Positions 10,000 to 21,526 of a stretch of DNA of 64,000 bases are shown here, one piece after another. The stretch is from contig OZ316899.1 of NCBI GenBank assembly GCA_973895155.1, positions 6,758,001 through 6,822,000 of the forward strand, given 5' to 3'. This DNA comes from Marsupella aquatica. Its lineage: Eukaryota; Marchantiophyta. How positions within the stretch are numbered: position 1 is the stretch's first letter; the number at the start of each line of letters is the position of its first letter. The notes under the pieces were generated by a model. That model saw nothing but the letters and a program-made list of their open reading frames with translations. It had not been told where the DNA came from and ran no database searches. A program made the translations under genes and the position numbers.

Positions 10000-11463
10000 A
10001 CTTTTTGTTCTTTCGGCCATACGACAAGCCACCTCGTAAGCTTGAACATATGTGGGTGCATTCCTAAATTTCTCCCACATTTGGTAACGTTTGGAGTGTT
10101 TCCCTTCACAAATTCCCTCCACGGTATGACGTCTTAGTGACTATCAATGTACCTATTGAAATATTCTTCATACGGGAAGGGATTGCCAAGGGATGAGCTA
10201 CCTGAACGCCTTCAATAACATCTTCCACTTTTTTGTTTGCAACTCGACACTTCCCCGTTTGGATCGGATGATCATGAACTCCCATATGCACTACAAGTCT
10301 AGATATGTGTTTTGAGACATGAGAGTCCAAAGTTGGTTTTGCATAAACATAAATTAAACATCATTGATGGACAAGGCCTGACACATATAAGGTCTCTCAT
10401 CACAAAAGCCACAAACCAAACCTCCTTCCGGAACCAGATTTCCCAGTTGGAAGACATCGGTCATTAGTGATCTTCATGGAAATGCCGCTTCATTCCTCAT
10501 TCCTGTCTCCTTGAACCTTGAATAGTTCAAATTTTGACACTGCACAACACCACTGCAACGGACCTTGAAAACAGACCAGTGATTACGTGGCTTCAGGTTA
10601 GCCAAAGTAGTGACCAATCGGGTCCAAGGGTAGCCATCATTGTCACAGTCCATGTTGAAAAGCCCTTGACCGCGACCAAATCTTGACTCCACTGGAGGAA
10701 GCTCATATACCATGTCTCCATTGTAACTTGTTGGAAGACGATCAACTTGGATTGTATCAACCCACGAGACATCTCTTCTAAATCTTGCCAGCTCACTTGC
10801 CCCAATAATGCTCAAAAATGCTTCAAGCACACCAATTCTGTAGACTTTCTGCAAAAGATGACATCCCGAAGCACTTGGAAGAGGAGTATCTACTTTCAAT
10901 TTTGTAGAACAACTTCCAAAAGTAAAATTAGTACCCTCAAGAGTGGTAAACCCAAAACCAGAGGCCTGTACATTTGTTCCTCTCCCCGGGGGAGAGTCCA
11001 GGTCTACAAGCACTTTTCCCCAAGGGTTCTCAAAAGGCTCTGGAAAATCATCTTTGCCTGACAAAACCTCAACCACATCTCCAGAAGCAACCTCCCAAAC
11101 TCTTGCACCATGTAGAGTTCTTGAAATAAATTTGTCCTTCCTTGATCCATGAAGTGAAACAAGAAAGAACAACCTTGAAATGAAATCACAATTATTGAGC
11201 CCAAATCTTGTCAAAAGAAAGGCCTCTGTCACATTAGTGATCTTTCTCATAGATGAAACTTCAAGAGTAACAATGTCTCCAGTGCTCCGACGCCAGCGTA
11301 TGACACTCAAAGCCATCAAATAAGGACCAAGACAAGGATCCAAACACAAACACTCATGGATGAATATATAGAATAATATTAGGACAATAAAGTTTAGAAT
11401 AAAATGGAACGTCAGTTTAAAGTTGCATATACAACAAAACTTCAACGACTCTAATACCTTCAA
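10000..11463 (-). pseudogene. Unidentified ORF (329 codons plus decayed downstream coding), possible transposase remnant
   Basis: The long frame at 10474-11463 starts with a hydrophobic run that is probably not coding, since plausible protein begins near RWRRSTGDIVTLEV. It carries WVDTIQVDRLP, FGRGQGLFNMDCDNDGYPW and then WSVFKVRCSGVVQCQNL. Downstream in shifted frames come GFCDERPYMC, HMGVHDHPIQTGKCR and a basic stretch ending about 9907. The spacing of Cys pairs followed by His pairs and the HPI-x-GKCR block resemble zinc-binding segments of MULE-like or related transposases, but I do not recognise the family. Reading frames 3' of 10474 are broken several times. The downstream end abuts the MITE. 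Confidence 0.4.
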
Positions 11464-12627
11464 GAAATGAATTATTGCTAGCGATATTGATGGCCTAAAT
11501 TTTCTATCATAAAGAGGTCCTTATCATCCAAAGTTATATCTGGTAATCTTCCAAAAAATTGCCTATTTAATGTTGACAACAAGGTTAGCTTGGGTTGTAC
11601 TAGGATGTTTACTGAACTTGGAGTATACTTGGGGTATACTAGGAGGATTACTGAAATTGGAGCTTCGTTTTAAACAACAGTTTTTGCTAGCGACCTCACT
11701 AGACATAATTTAGGTAACTTTTCTGTGTTTAAGCTAGAATCTATTCTTCAACCATCTATATTTTCACTCACAAATTGACATTAACAAAGTAGAGGATTCT
11801 GAGATGTCCCATAAATTAAACCTTTGAGAAACCCTGAATTAGGCCAGCGATATCGCTAGCCTGAAGCACCAGAAATTTAGGGTAGACTTTTATTTGAATT
11901 TGGGGTTCAATTGAGGGATATAGAAACAAATATATTTCCAAAATGTCATGTTTACACATTAAACATTGGGCTATTAGTATAGTTGAAGTCTAGTTTGTTG
12001 ATGGTTTGAAGAATTCTGTTTGACTTTTGTCGAGTATTTAAGAATTTAGGAAAGAATTAAGGGTTCATTTGAAATAACCCCACATCACTTTTAACCTACC
12101 CCATTAGCAGTGATTTGGCCAACCATGTCGCTGGCAAAAAACTGTCTAAAAATACTTGTCTTAAACAAAGTTTGGAGTTGTCCATTTTTCCCTCAACAAG
12201 ATCCATAATCAGTCATCTAATGTCAAAATTATAAGTACTGTTGGAAGGGTTAACTTCATTTTGAAGAGTAAATTTCATAAAAACTTCAGTTCATACTTCC
12301 ATTGGCATAGTTTGTTATTTTGTGAGAACGGACACCCAACCCAAATTGGTAAACTATAGAGTAATTGACTCCAACCGTTGGAGTCAAATGTACATTTCAT
12401 CCAAGTGAACCAAGTTGTTGGTAAGTAGTAATTAGACTCCTTGTTAACGTTAACTGATGGTTTGTTAACGTTAATTAGCACCGGTGTGATTAACATCTGT
12501 ATAGCTCTCATTGACGGATCTTTGGCATGAAGGTGTTAAATACTGATATTCCCTGTCAATGTCAGATACATTGTAGAATGGGTTACTTTGGATTCCCCTG
12601 AAATCTTGCTTTGGATTCCTAACACAT
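11464..12627. other. Intergenic, no gene seen; recurring GCTAGCGAT-type motifs
   Basis: No convincing coding frame. The motif GC(T/C)AGCGA(T/C) occurs at 11477, 11686 and 11843, with its complement at 12127. The 11843 copy is an 18-bp near-palindrome (GCCAGCGATATCGCTAGC). A diverged direct repeat with TACTAGGA and TTACTGAA lies at about 11600 and 11636. TTGTTAACGTTAA occurs twice near 12440-12475, and CTTTGGATTCC three times between 12580 and 12650. Confidence 0.45.
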
Positions 12628-13418
12628 GTGACTTTGGATTCCTTTGCAAATCACCATACCAATTCCTTGTATTCCCTTCACGTGGTTCTCCTCTCCTTAT
12701 CAGTCGATGGCTCTTTTGCATCCCCTAAGTCTATTTTTTCCGTTGCCTCACAATCAGCTGCCTCTCAACGTCGAGAGACCAGGAGTTCTACGAGCCACAA
12801 AGCATTTGCTTCGAGGCTGAAGACTTCAAGGAGGCAAAAGCTTGTTGATCCAATGGATATTGTGCCGCCTTCGATGGATTCTGCCAAGTCCGAGCCTTTC
12901 TCGGTTGTCATTAACCGGCACCTTTACCAGTTTGGGCCAGAAAAATTTGGGTATCCTCTTGTTCCCCCCTGAATTCCATTGTGTCGAATGCAGAACATGC
13001 AGCTTGTAAGGTCTCTTTAGACAAATTTGAATCCAATTGAGACTTTGAAGAATGAGTTCCGGGCTCAAGGGTACATTGAGGACGCGCCTCATTTTTATGT
13101 GCAAATGACAAATGAGAATGGGGACATGCAGTTTCTCAATGACACAATCAGACAAAGTTGGGATCCAATGTGGTTGGCGCAGAATGAAGCTTTCGAGAGG
13201 GAGTGTATTTTCATCCTAATTTTTTTGTGCTCAAGTTAAGGTTAAAATGTTTTGTGTATTCGATGGCAATCACCGGCCGTCTCTATTCGTGGAACCTACT
13301 TGCTGCTGAGAATCCTCATGATGTCAAATATCATCCTCAAGTTGTCTCAAAGATATTCAAAGGAGAGAAGGATACTTTCGTGCAGATTGAATCTGCGATG
13401 CATGCTCTCAACCGGTGA
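12628..13418 (+). pseudogene. Unidentified gene remnant with a DGNHR motif
   Basis: The 5' frame (12628-12972) contains PMDIVPPSMDSAKSEPFSVV and stops in TGA. A second block from 13024 reads LNPIETLKNEFRAQG, HFYVQMTNENGDMQF and WDPMWLAQNEAFERE. A possible 40-bp intron (donor after AGAGGGA, acceptor at GTTAAG) leads to VKMFCVFDGNHR, then a one-base frameshift and LYSWNLLAAENPHDVKYHP and IESAMHALN. The FDGNHR motif recalls the GxHR nucleotide-binding loop of ParB/sulfiredoxin-like folds, which is only an analogy. The piece lies between an unidentified ORF and a copia 3' LTR, so it could belong to a host gene or to an undescribed element. Confidence 0.4.
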
Positions 13419-13539
13419 GAAGATCTTTGACACATTTGATCTTTGTGCTTCATTTTTGTGCATGATTTGTTCTTGCTGTTTGCTGAATTCTATCCTCAAT
13501 GCCAGGTTGACACAATGCCACGTCAAAAATTTGTGGGTG

Positions 13540-14363
13540 CTAGATGTTAAGCATAAACGACATTCGGAACTACAAGCCCATGAACCATCCAACGTACAAG
13601 AGTTGACACAGAGAGATACATGGTTCACCTCCACATGAGGCTACATCCACGGGAATATACAAGAGCTTTACTGGGCTCTAGGCCAAACGGCCATACCAAG
13701 CATCCATAGCACAAGCTCTCCCTATCTCTCAACTAGCTCCGTAACAATGAACCTAAGTTTCACCAGGGGCTGGCACCAGCCTTGGCAATAAACACAATAG
13801 CACTACCGCTAACATTAGCTAAGTCCTAACCCCAGTTAGCCTAACTGTGGTTAGCTCATGAGTCACATGACTAAGAGCAATACCTAACAAACTCCCCCTT
13901 GACTCTTGTCTTGGGGACTGGACTAATTGCTACCATATGGAATACTCAGCGGGAAGTTCTAGACAATCACCTAAATAGGTCTCCCCCTAAAAACCACAAG
14001 GGTTAACTAAGGGTTAACTAGAACTAAGGCGTAGCCAAATTGGAATGAGTAATTCATATACAAATAGTCACACATTGCTAAATAACTCTACTTGCACTAC
14101 AATTGCAAAACCTGCAAAGTAGCACGGTGTCTTGAGAAACTCTCCAAAGGAATCACTTTGGTAAAGGCATCAGCGGGATTGAGCTTTCCATCAATCTTGA
14201 CTAGCTCAAAAGTTTTATCAGACACTGCTTGCCTGATAAAATGGTACCTGATATCAATGTGCTTCACCCTGCTATCCATCACCTGGTTAGCAGCCAAGTG
14301 AAGAGCACTCTGACTATCACAGTTTAGAGACATTTTCCCATGCTCTCAACCCATCTTCGCAAT
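13540..14363 (-). mobile_element. Ty1-copia 3' end (element G): RNase H tail, polypurine tract, 3' LTR
   Basis: On the minus strand the order is RNase H (14333-14097), polypurine tract AAGGGGGA (13893-13900) and a 3' LTR whose first bases lie at 13889 (TGTTAGGTATTGC). The RNase H end carries the copia hallmarks CDSQSALHLAANQV, KHIDIRYHFIR, DKTFELVKI and NPADAFTK. The LTR 3' limit near 13540 is a guess. The element is cut at 14363 by the insertion of chromovirus A, and its upstream part is not in the window. Confidence 0.75.
14097..14333 (-). pseudogene. Ty1-copia RNase H C-terminus, truncated
   Basis: The 78-codon fragment matches the end of copia polyproteins: an N-terminal CDSQSA block, then KHIDIRYHFIRQ and the NPADAFTK motif shortly before the C-terminus. 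RNase H degrades the RNA strand of the RNA:DNA hybrid in reverse transcription. The 5' part is lost at the junction with element A at 14364. Confidence 0.8.
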
Positions 14364-15835
14364 AGTCGCGGAACTCGACTACCTTAACACTTAGTTCCGG
14401 CGTCGCTACCTCCAACGCCAAGCTCCCTTATGGTCCAGGCCCGGATAGGCCATCCGGGGAGGACTTAGCATGGGGAGACTTATGGGCAATGAGACGTGGC
14501 ACTGGCGAGGCAAGGGGCCAAGCTGGGGACACACACTAAGGACTTGGACTAGCCTATGGCTGGTCGGGTCAAGGGGAAATGGGCCGGGCTCAAGGATGGC
14601 CGTCCGGACCATCGGATGGACTTTGAGTTCTGAGAGCTTGGGAGTGAGCTCCTCTTGGGCCCAAGGCCAATGGAGTTGACGCCATTGGCAACGGACGCTT
14701 GGGGCGCAAGTTATGGCCCAATCCGGGCTGGGCCGGTCGGGGGCTCGGAGCGGCGATCAAACCTGAGGGCCTAGGCATGAGCACTGGGTCGGCCCGGTCA
14801 CAACGGGCTAAGGCACTCCGTTTGCCGCTTGCGGATGCCTATCAAGAAAGTTATGGGCGTTGCCAGTTGGTAGCGTGCCCATTATGCACGATGGGATCCG
14901 GGTTGGGGGCCAAATGTTTAGGGACCAAAGCTGGTCCGGGGCTGGTAGATCTCTAGAAGCATATATGAGGGGAGTGGTGTCTCCCTGGGGGCTAAGACCG
15001 AGCCGAAGTCATGAGCCACGGCGGTCGCGACACTAAGGAAAACCGCCAAACGGAAATGGCGATATCTTCCCAACGGGAAGTCCGTTGGAAAGCTCTTGAG
15101 GAGGGATACGCCCTCCTGAGCTCAGATGGGTCCGGGGGTGCCATGGGTTCTCGTGGTTTGTGGGTGTTAGTTTGCCCGCTTGCCAAATCCTGCCGAACAG
15201 CAGCCAAGCCTCGTTCAGCCTTGAGCTTGCATTGGGGAGGCAAGGCCAAGTAGGTATGGAGGCTGAGTCCCAAGGGCGCTCAGTCCCTAGACCATCAGTG
15301 GGGCCAACCGGAAGCGGTTGTTAGAGTCGGGGCCGTTCTGGTCCCGACGTGTTGAGACAAGCTCGGGACAAGCTTTAGGACAAGCTACGCTATTGGGCCA
15401 TGAGCTGTCCTGAGGTTAGGGCGGTCAGTTGGTGATGGATAGGTACGTGGGGGAACCCAGGCCGTGCCCTAGGAAGGAGCTGTCCTGAATGGACAGTGGG
15501 CGTGGGTTCTAGTTCCAACTTATGGCGTCGGGAGGACCTATCGCTGACCTATTTACCAACGTCTGTTGAGCTTGAGTTAGGATGCTAGACTTGGCGAGTT
15601 CTAGATCCGGAGGGGTTACTAACCAAGGTGCTTGGTTGCTTGTGCAGACAGTGAGGATTGTTGAGTAGCGGTCGTGTAGGTGAGCAAGTGCGGCTTTGTA
15701 TGGGAGGGGCCGCTGGTGGTGCAAAAGGCACTTGGGTGCTTGCTTGAGGTATTCCGTGGAGGCGTTCGGACACCAAGGGCACTTAGGCGAGAGTGCTGGG
15801 ATTGGTGAGGGCGCTGGGTGGCAAGGTACACCACT
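14364..15835 (+). repeat. 5' LTR of chromovirus A (1472 bp)
   Basis: It begins AGTCGCGGAACTCGACTACC and ends CACCACT two bases before the primer-binding site. The limits were set by aligning it with the truncated 3' LTR (21527-21968) and the complete solo LTR (42617-44080). The termini AGT...ACT differ from the usual TG...CA. Confidence 0.85.
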
Positions 15836-15837
15836 TG

Positions 15838-15849
15838 TGGTATCAGAGC
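15838..15849 (+). other. Primer-binding site, initiator tRNA-Met type
   Basis: TGGTATCAGAGC is the classic plant retroelement primer-binding site complementary to the 3' end of tRNA-iMet. It sits two bases after the 5' LTR end. Confidence 0.9.
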
Positions 15850-16139
15850 GATTGTTGGCATAGACACCGGGCTGGGGTTGTGCTAAGTCAGAATCCAAAA
15901 ATCTTAGCAAATTTTTGCGGGGACTTAGTGCTTCAACGTGCCCGGTGGGTCGACTGTGGGCAGATTCGGTCACTGGGAACATGGCTAAAAACACTTGATC
16001 AAAGAGTGGCAAACAGGCTCCCCCCACCAAGGGGAGAGCCCAAATCCAAGATGAACAGAAGGAGGACAGGTCGACTTCCCTAGAGGAATGTTATAAGTAG
16101 GACAAAGAAAATGCCACGGCCAAACCGTCGACCACTGCG

Positions 16140-18581
16140 GTGAACATGTCAAGTGCAGAGCGCCGTCAACTTAAAGGGAAGGAGGTGGCTGATCCTTCAG
16201 AGGATGGGTCGGATGATGACAACTCCAACGCAGAAGGAAGCGATGACGAGGCTGAAGCCGAAATAGAGGAAGAGAGTCAGGACCCAGAGGAGGAACTGAT
16301 CCTAGCCTTGAGAGGGTTGAATGCAAAACCAGAGGATGATGTCGAGCCGGACGTCATCGTGGATAATTTGACCAAGCAGAACCAGGATGACGCGGGTGAT
16401 ACCTCAGTCCCGGGAGGTCATGGTGCTTGCAAGACGCGGGGGGTATCACCAAAATCCACAAGAGAACCTAAGGACAGGCGGCCCGCAAAGGAAAGACGGT
16501 TGGAGGACCGTCCTCATACAACCCGCAAGGGCCCGGCCGCTGATGACGGTCTGGGTCCGTTGACTCAAGACCAACGACTCATCTATGAGCAGTTGGAACA
16601 CAAGAAGGGGGCCCAGATTAAGTACTTACTTAATCTGGGTAGTCAGAGTGCGTTGCATCCCGAGGGGGGAATGGTAGTTGGACGGAGTATGTTCCAAGTG
16701 AACCAGCTACCGACTCCTCCAACTTACGACGGGGCCTACGAACAAAGTGGACAAAAGTTCCTGAGTTGGCTCTCCACGATGGAGATTCATCTCCAAGCGT
16801 GCGTTGAGCGTTCCACTTGGGCTACTGCAGCCGCTCCTTATCTGAAGGACTATGCCTTGACTTGGTACAAGTCATGGAAGAAGTTGCGAGAGGACTTCTC
16901 CTTGATGTTAACTTGGGAAAACCTGGTTGAGGGTCTCCGTGCTCATGTCACCACTAAGTACCCAGAGCGACACGCTCAGAAATGTGTAACGAAGATGAGC
17001 TTCAGGGGTGATATCCAAAAGTTCATCACTTATTACCAAAATCAGTTGGCGTGTATCCTGACGGGACAAGAGACCCTACATACACAGCTTCACAACTTTA
17101 TCGTGAAGCTCCCGCCGTTGCTCAGGGAAAAGTTGCAGGAAAAGCGTCATGAGTTCAAAACGCTTTCTGACGCCTTTGACAAGGCCACTATGTTGGTGAA
17201 TAACCGATCGGACTTGGCGAAGGTGGGTGGCAAGGGATCCAAGGGGGAAGCTGGGAAAGCGAAAGGTCCCGGGAATAAGCGTAAGCAACCTGAGGGGGCA
17301 GGGGCCGGTGGTTCGGATCCCCAGCCCCAGAATGGAGAAGCTAAGCGAAACCGGAAGGCCGGCAACTTTAAGAAAGGAGCCTCATCGGCACAGAAAGCAA
17401 AGAAGCAGGCAACCATGGAGCAGAGGCGAGCTGAAAGTTTGTGCTTCACATGTGGCGCCATGGGCCATCAAAGTAAGGATTGTTCCACGAAAGGTGGCAA
17501 GCCAAACGGAGATGGTGGAGGGCAAAAGAGCATTAAGGTAAGTATTGCTCTAACCGAACCCTTAGTAGTTGACAAGGTCCCTATAGGGGATGTCCCTGAC
17601 GGAGAGAGGGTGTTGTTGCGAGAGAAGATACCTAAAGTTAAGACAATGGATCCTGAAAAACTGACTTTTGTGAATGTCACTTCTAACGGTAATCTGGGTG
17701 TTGCTTTGGTGGATACAGGCGCGACCGCCTGCTTCATAAGTGGGCAGGCGGCAACTCGTCTTGGGGTGGACGTGCAAGAGTTGCTACAACCGTTAGTGTG
17801 CAAGTTTGCCAACGACATGAAAGGGATAGTGTCAAGAGTAGTGCATAGACTCCGGGTAGAGGACATAGGCGAACAACAAAATTTTGTTAGTCAGGAGATG
17901 TTCTACGTTCTAGACGGTCTAGCCGTAGACTTCATTTTGTCGGTAGGTTATCTCAGAAAGCACAATGTTACCTTGAAACCGGGGGGTGAGGTGCTCCATT
18001 TTCCCAATAAGGGCGGTGAGCCCATTATTGTACACAAAATTACTGAAAATAAAGAAAGATTTCTTAAAGTAAGTAAAGTGTCGTGGATGTCTCCGTGTGT
18101 ATCAGCAAAGCAATGGTGGAAAGACTTCAAGGGTGGACAGGAATGCTTCTTCTTTCATCTCCACCCAACTAAGGAGGCTGCGTCGCAGCCAAAGGTTAAG
18201 TCAGCTAAGGTCGGGCCCGACTGCGGTCAAATTCCTGAAATTTTAGAGGAATTCAACAACATGCTCTTGCAGAAGCTACCTAAAGGTTTACCCCCGCAGA
18301 GAGAAGTGGATCACCAAGTTGAGTTAATGCCAGGATTGGCTCCTCAGGCTAAAGCTCCTTATCGTCTGAACCTGAACGAGCGAATGATGTTGAAGAATGC
18401 CTTGGAAGAGTTGATCGACCAAGGGTTCATTCGCCCTAGTAAGAGTCCTTACGGGGCGCCTGCGCTGTTTGTGTCCAAAAAGGATGGTACTTTGAGATTG
18501 TGCGCAGATTACCGGGCCCTCAATAAGCAGACGGTAAAGAACAAGTACCCGTTACCTCTTTGTTTGTCTCTCCGGGGCTAA
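16140..18581 (+). pseudogene. Chromovirus A gag, protease and N-terminal RT
   Basis: The 813-codon frame starts in an acidic region. The gag core ([31 protein letters not shown]) is followed by a basic linker, one CCHC knuckle ([14 protein letters not shown], from about residue 435), and an aspartic protease with the catalytic triplet DTG in [12 protein letters not shown] (about residue 525). RT begins with [15 protein letters not shown] and continues through [17 protein letters not shown]. The frame is lost after KNKYPLPL, where a short deletion removes the expected linker. Domain order and sequence are standard for plant chromoviruses. The ATG could be slightly further upstream, but no better start is visible. 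Confidence 0.88.
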
Positions 18582-19720
18582 GAAGTTTTCAAAGGTGGAC
18601 TTGCGGTCTGGGTATTACCAGATCCGCATGGCTAAGGGAGACGAGTATAAGACCGCGATGCGCACAAGGTTCGGATCCTATGAGTTTGTGGTTATGCCGT
18701 TTGGGTTGTACTGCAACAGCAACGTTCATGAAGATGATGAATACCATCTTTCATGACTTGTTGGACCAAGGAGTGGTTGTCTTTATTGACGACATCCTAA
18801 TCTACTCGAAAACGTTGGAGGAGCATGAGCAGTTGCTCAGAGAAGTGTTCTCTTGCCTTTGTAAGGCTCGTCTCTTTGCTAAACCTAGCAAGTGCGAGTT
18901 TGCAATGAATGAGATTCAGTTCCTTGACCATACCTTTACCCCGGAAGGGATTACACCTAGTCAGGACAAGCTTAAGGAGATCAAAGAATGGGAGAGCCCG
19001 TCCAATGTAAGGCAAGTTAGAGCCTTCTTAGGATTTACGGAGTTCTATCGGAGATACATGAAAGACTATGCGAGGATCGTGAGGCCCCTAAATGCGCTAA
19101 CATTGAAAAACAAAGTGTTTGTGTGGACACAGGATTGCGAGTTACCATTCCTAGAACTTAAGCGGTTAATGATAACGCCACCGGTTCTAAAGTTACCTAA
19201 GATGGGGAAGCCGTTCGAGATTTGAACAGACGCAAGTGATTATGCCATTGGCGCCTTTCTTCACCAAGATGGGCGTCCTATGGCCTTCAAGTCATGTAAG
19301 TTGGAAAATCACTGGATCACGCCGGAAAGGGAAATGTATGTTGTGATCTATGCATTGAAGAAGTGGGAGATTTACCTTAAGAACGGTCCCAAAGTGGTAA
19401 TCCACATAGATAGCTCGTCGGCCGGGTACTCCAGTTCTAAGCCAAGGCTGAACCCCAAGGAAATGCGCTGGTAGATGTTCTTGGCGGATTTTGATTTCGA
19501 AGTCCGCCACGTTCCAGGGAAGACAAACTCGGTTGCCGACACGTTATCGCGTAAGGACCAACATCGTGTCAATGGGATCACGATGCTCGAATCCGAGTGG
19601 CCAAAGGTTCTGGCCGCGGCATATGGGGATGACAAGTTAGCTAAGGGATGGCAAAGCAATGGGGGTAGCCGGGGCAAGGTAAGGCACGTATCGTTGGCGT
19701 TAGATACAACGCATAATGTC
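18560..19720 (+). pseudogene. Chromovirus A RT catalytic part and RNase H, frameshifted
   Basis: After the first shift, sequence in another frame gives [16 protein letters not shown] and MPFGL. A one-base insertion near 18708 then moves into the frame of [14 protein letters not shown] and the intact catalytic motif FIDDILIYS. The RT thumb and connection follow (RAFLGFTEFYRRY), then RNase H starting with FEI and TDASDYAIGAFL. TGA at 19223-19225 and TAG at 19472-19474 (expected Gln before MFLADFDF) break RNase H. The segment ends with HVPGKTNSVADTLSR. Catalytic residues remain, but the protein cannot be made as one chain. Confidence 0.88.
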
Positions 19721-19725
19721 TAGTT

Positions 19726-21070
19726 ATGGCGATACAAGCAGAGGCGTGTGTACATACCAGAGTCTCTAAGGTTAGAGGTTCTGCAAAAGTACCACGACTT
19801 GCCCTGGGGAGGGCATGGAGAACAAGCCGCTACGTATCGCAGCATGTCGCAAGATGTGTATTGGCCGGACATGAAGCAATTAGTCCTTCAACACGTGCAA
19901 AGTTGTTACTCGTGCCCAAAGAACCGAACGGCCTATAGGGCAAAAGGAGGATTGCTGCAACCCTTACCAGTAGCTGCGGCTCCATGGGAGTCTATCTCCA
20001 TGGACTTCATTGTTGGATTACCTGAGTCCCACGGTAGTAACTCCATCTTAACAATCGTGGATCGTTTTTCCAAGATGGCGTATTTCTTGCCTACTACGAA
20101 GATGGTTTCGGCCCGAGAGGTTGCCAGTCTAGTGTTTGACAATGTCTTCCGACAATGGGGATTGCCGTTGCATATCCTGTCCGATCGCAATACCAAGTTC
20201 ACGGGCCATTTCTGAAAGGCGTTGTCCCGGTTATCCGGAACAGACCTGAGTAGGGGATCAGCGTATCATCATGAGACAGATGGCCAAACGGAACGGGTTA
20301 ATGGTATTGTGGAGGACTACTTGCGTCACATTGTGATAGCCAATCAAAAGGATTGGGCAAAGCACTTAACAATGGTCGAGTTTAGGTATAACTCGACCAA
20401 ACATTCAACGACGGGGTTTGCGCCGTTTGTGTTGGCCACAGGGAGGACGCCAAGGGTGCCCTCCTGGTTTATAAATCCGGAAGTTTGGCGGACGAAAAGC
20501 AAGGTTCCTTCTACGGACGATTTTATTCAAGAGCGGCACCTAGTTGTGGAAGCGGCTACCAAGGGTATGACCCTTGCCCAAATTTGGTACAAGGAGCAAA
20601 GGGATAAACATCAACGCCAGGTAAGCTTTGAAATTGGGGAGAGCGTCTGGTTGCAGTTGAGACCTAAGCAATACCACGGGAACATAAGTAGGAAGCTGGC
20701 TCCCAGATATGCGGGGCCCTATCGCATTATACAATGGGCCCACAAGGATAATCCGGTTTTGGTGGTGTTGGAGACACCCAAGGAAATGGGCGTGGGAAAA
20801 AGCTACCATGTTAGCCGGCTCAAGAAGTTTGTCAAAGACGATGATCCCAACCGGGATCAGGTCTTGCGTCCGGACGCCATGCTGGTGGAGGACGCTGAGG
20901 AGTTTGAGGTGGAGGCAATTCTGGCCCACCGTTACAAACGCAAGTTGGGAAGGCAAATCTTAGAGTATTTGGTGAAGTGGGCTGGCTATGATCAGGCCGA
21001 GAGTACTTGGGAATAGGAGGAAAATTTGGGTAATGCCTCAGAGATCCTTGGAAGCTATCGTAAGCGAAGC
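19726..21070 (+). pseudogene. Chromovirus A integrase with C-terminal chromodomain
   Basis: The HHCC finger is visible as KYHDLPWGGHG followed by CYSCPKN. The catalytic core shows D in MDFIVGLP, D in LSDRNTKF and E in HHETDGQTERVN. A TGA interrupts at about 20213, where Trp is usual (GHFWKAL). A GPY/F-like segment (RYAGPYRII) follows. The C-terminal chromodomain reads EEFEVEAILAHR, ILEYLVKWAGYD and ESTWE, then TAG at 21014-21016 before EEN. Chromodomains of this kind target integration to heterochromatin by binding methylated histones (family knowledge). Confidence 0.88.
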
Positions 21071-21513
21071 GGCCTACCGTCATTGTGAACTGGTACAGGC
21101 AGCTGTAGCTACCTTTGTGAGTTGTATCCTAGTTTCACTCCTCTCGGCCTCTTAAGGATAAAGTCGGATTGCGTTGGTGCTAGAGGTTGTTGGGCGGCCC
21201 ATTTGCTTTTTGCGAGTGGAAGTTGATGGTGCCCGCCCTACATCTATGGGTGGGCTAGTTTGAACCAAAGGGGACTGCCCCAAGGGGAGGACAAGGGGTC
21301 CGACGAGTTTGGAGTTAGCTTACCCGTTTGGACTGGCATCCTATTTGGATAAGTGGGATAGGTTGGAATTTCCTAAGTCTGGAATGGGCATACCAACTTG
21401 GTTTGCATCAGCCTTATGGGCAAACCATTTGTTACCTCATAAAATTTTGAAGGCCCAAAGTGGTCTAGGCTTGTTGGAATGTTTACTGAGGTCACACGGA
21501 CATGACCATTTTT

Positions 21514-21522
21514 AAGGGGGGG
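21514..21522 (+). other. Polypurine tract of chromovirus A
   Basis: AAGGGGGGG lies just before the 3' LTR and would prime plus-strand synthesis. Four bases (TGCA) separate it from the first base shared with the other LTR copies. Confidence 0.7.
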
Positions 21523-21526
21523 TGCA

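Noticed and set aside
14364-15835. Minus-strand and plus-strand ORFs inside the family A LTR
   Set aside because: Frames of 60-170 codons occur in all three GC-rich LTR copies without conserved coding pattern or known domain.
15830-15860. tRNA gene near the TGGTATCAGAGC sequence
   Set aside because: Only the 12-base primer-binding site complementary to the tRNA 3' end is present; no cloverleaf can be formed.
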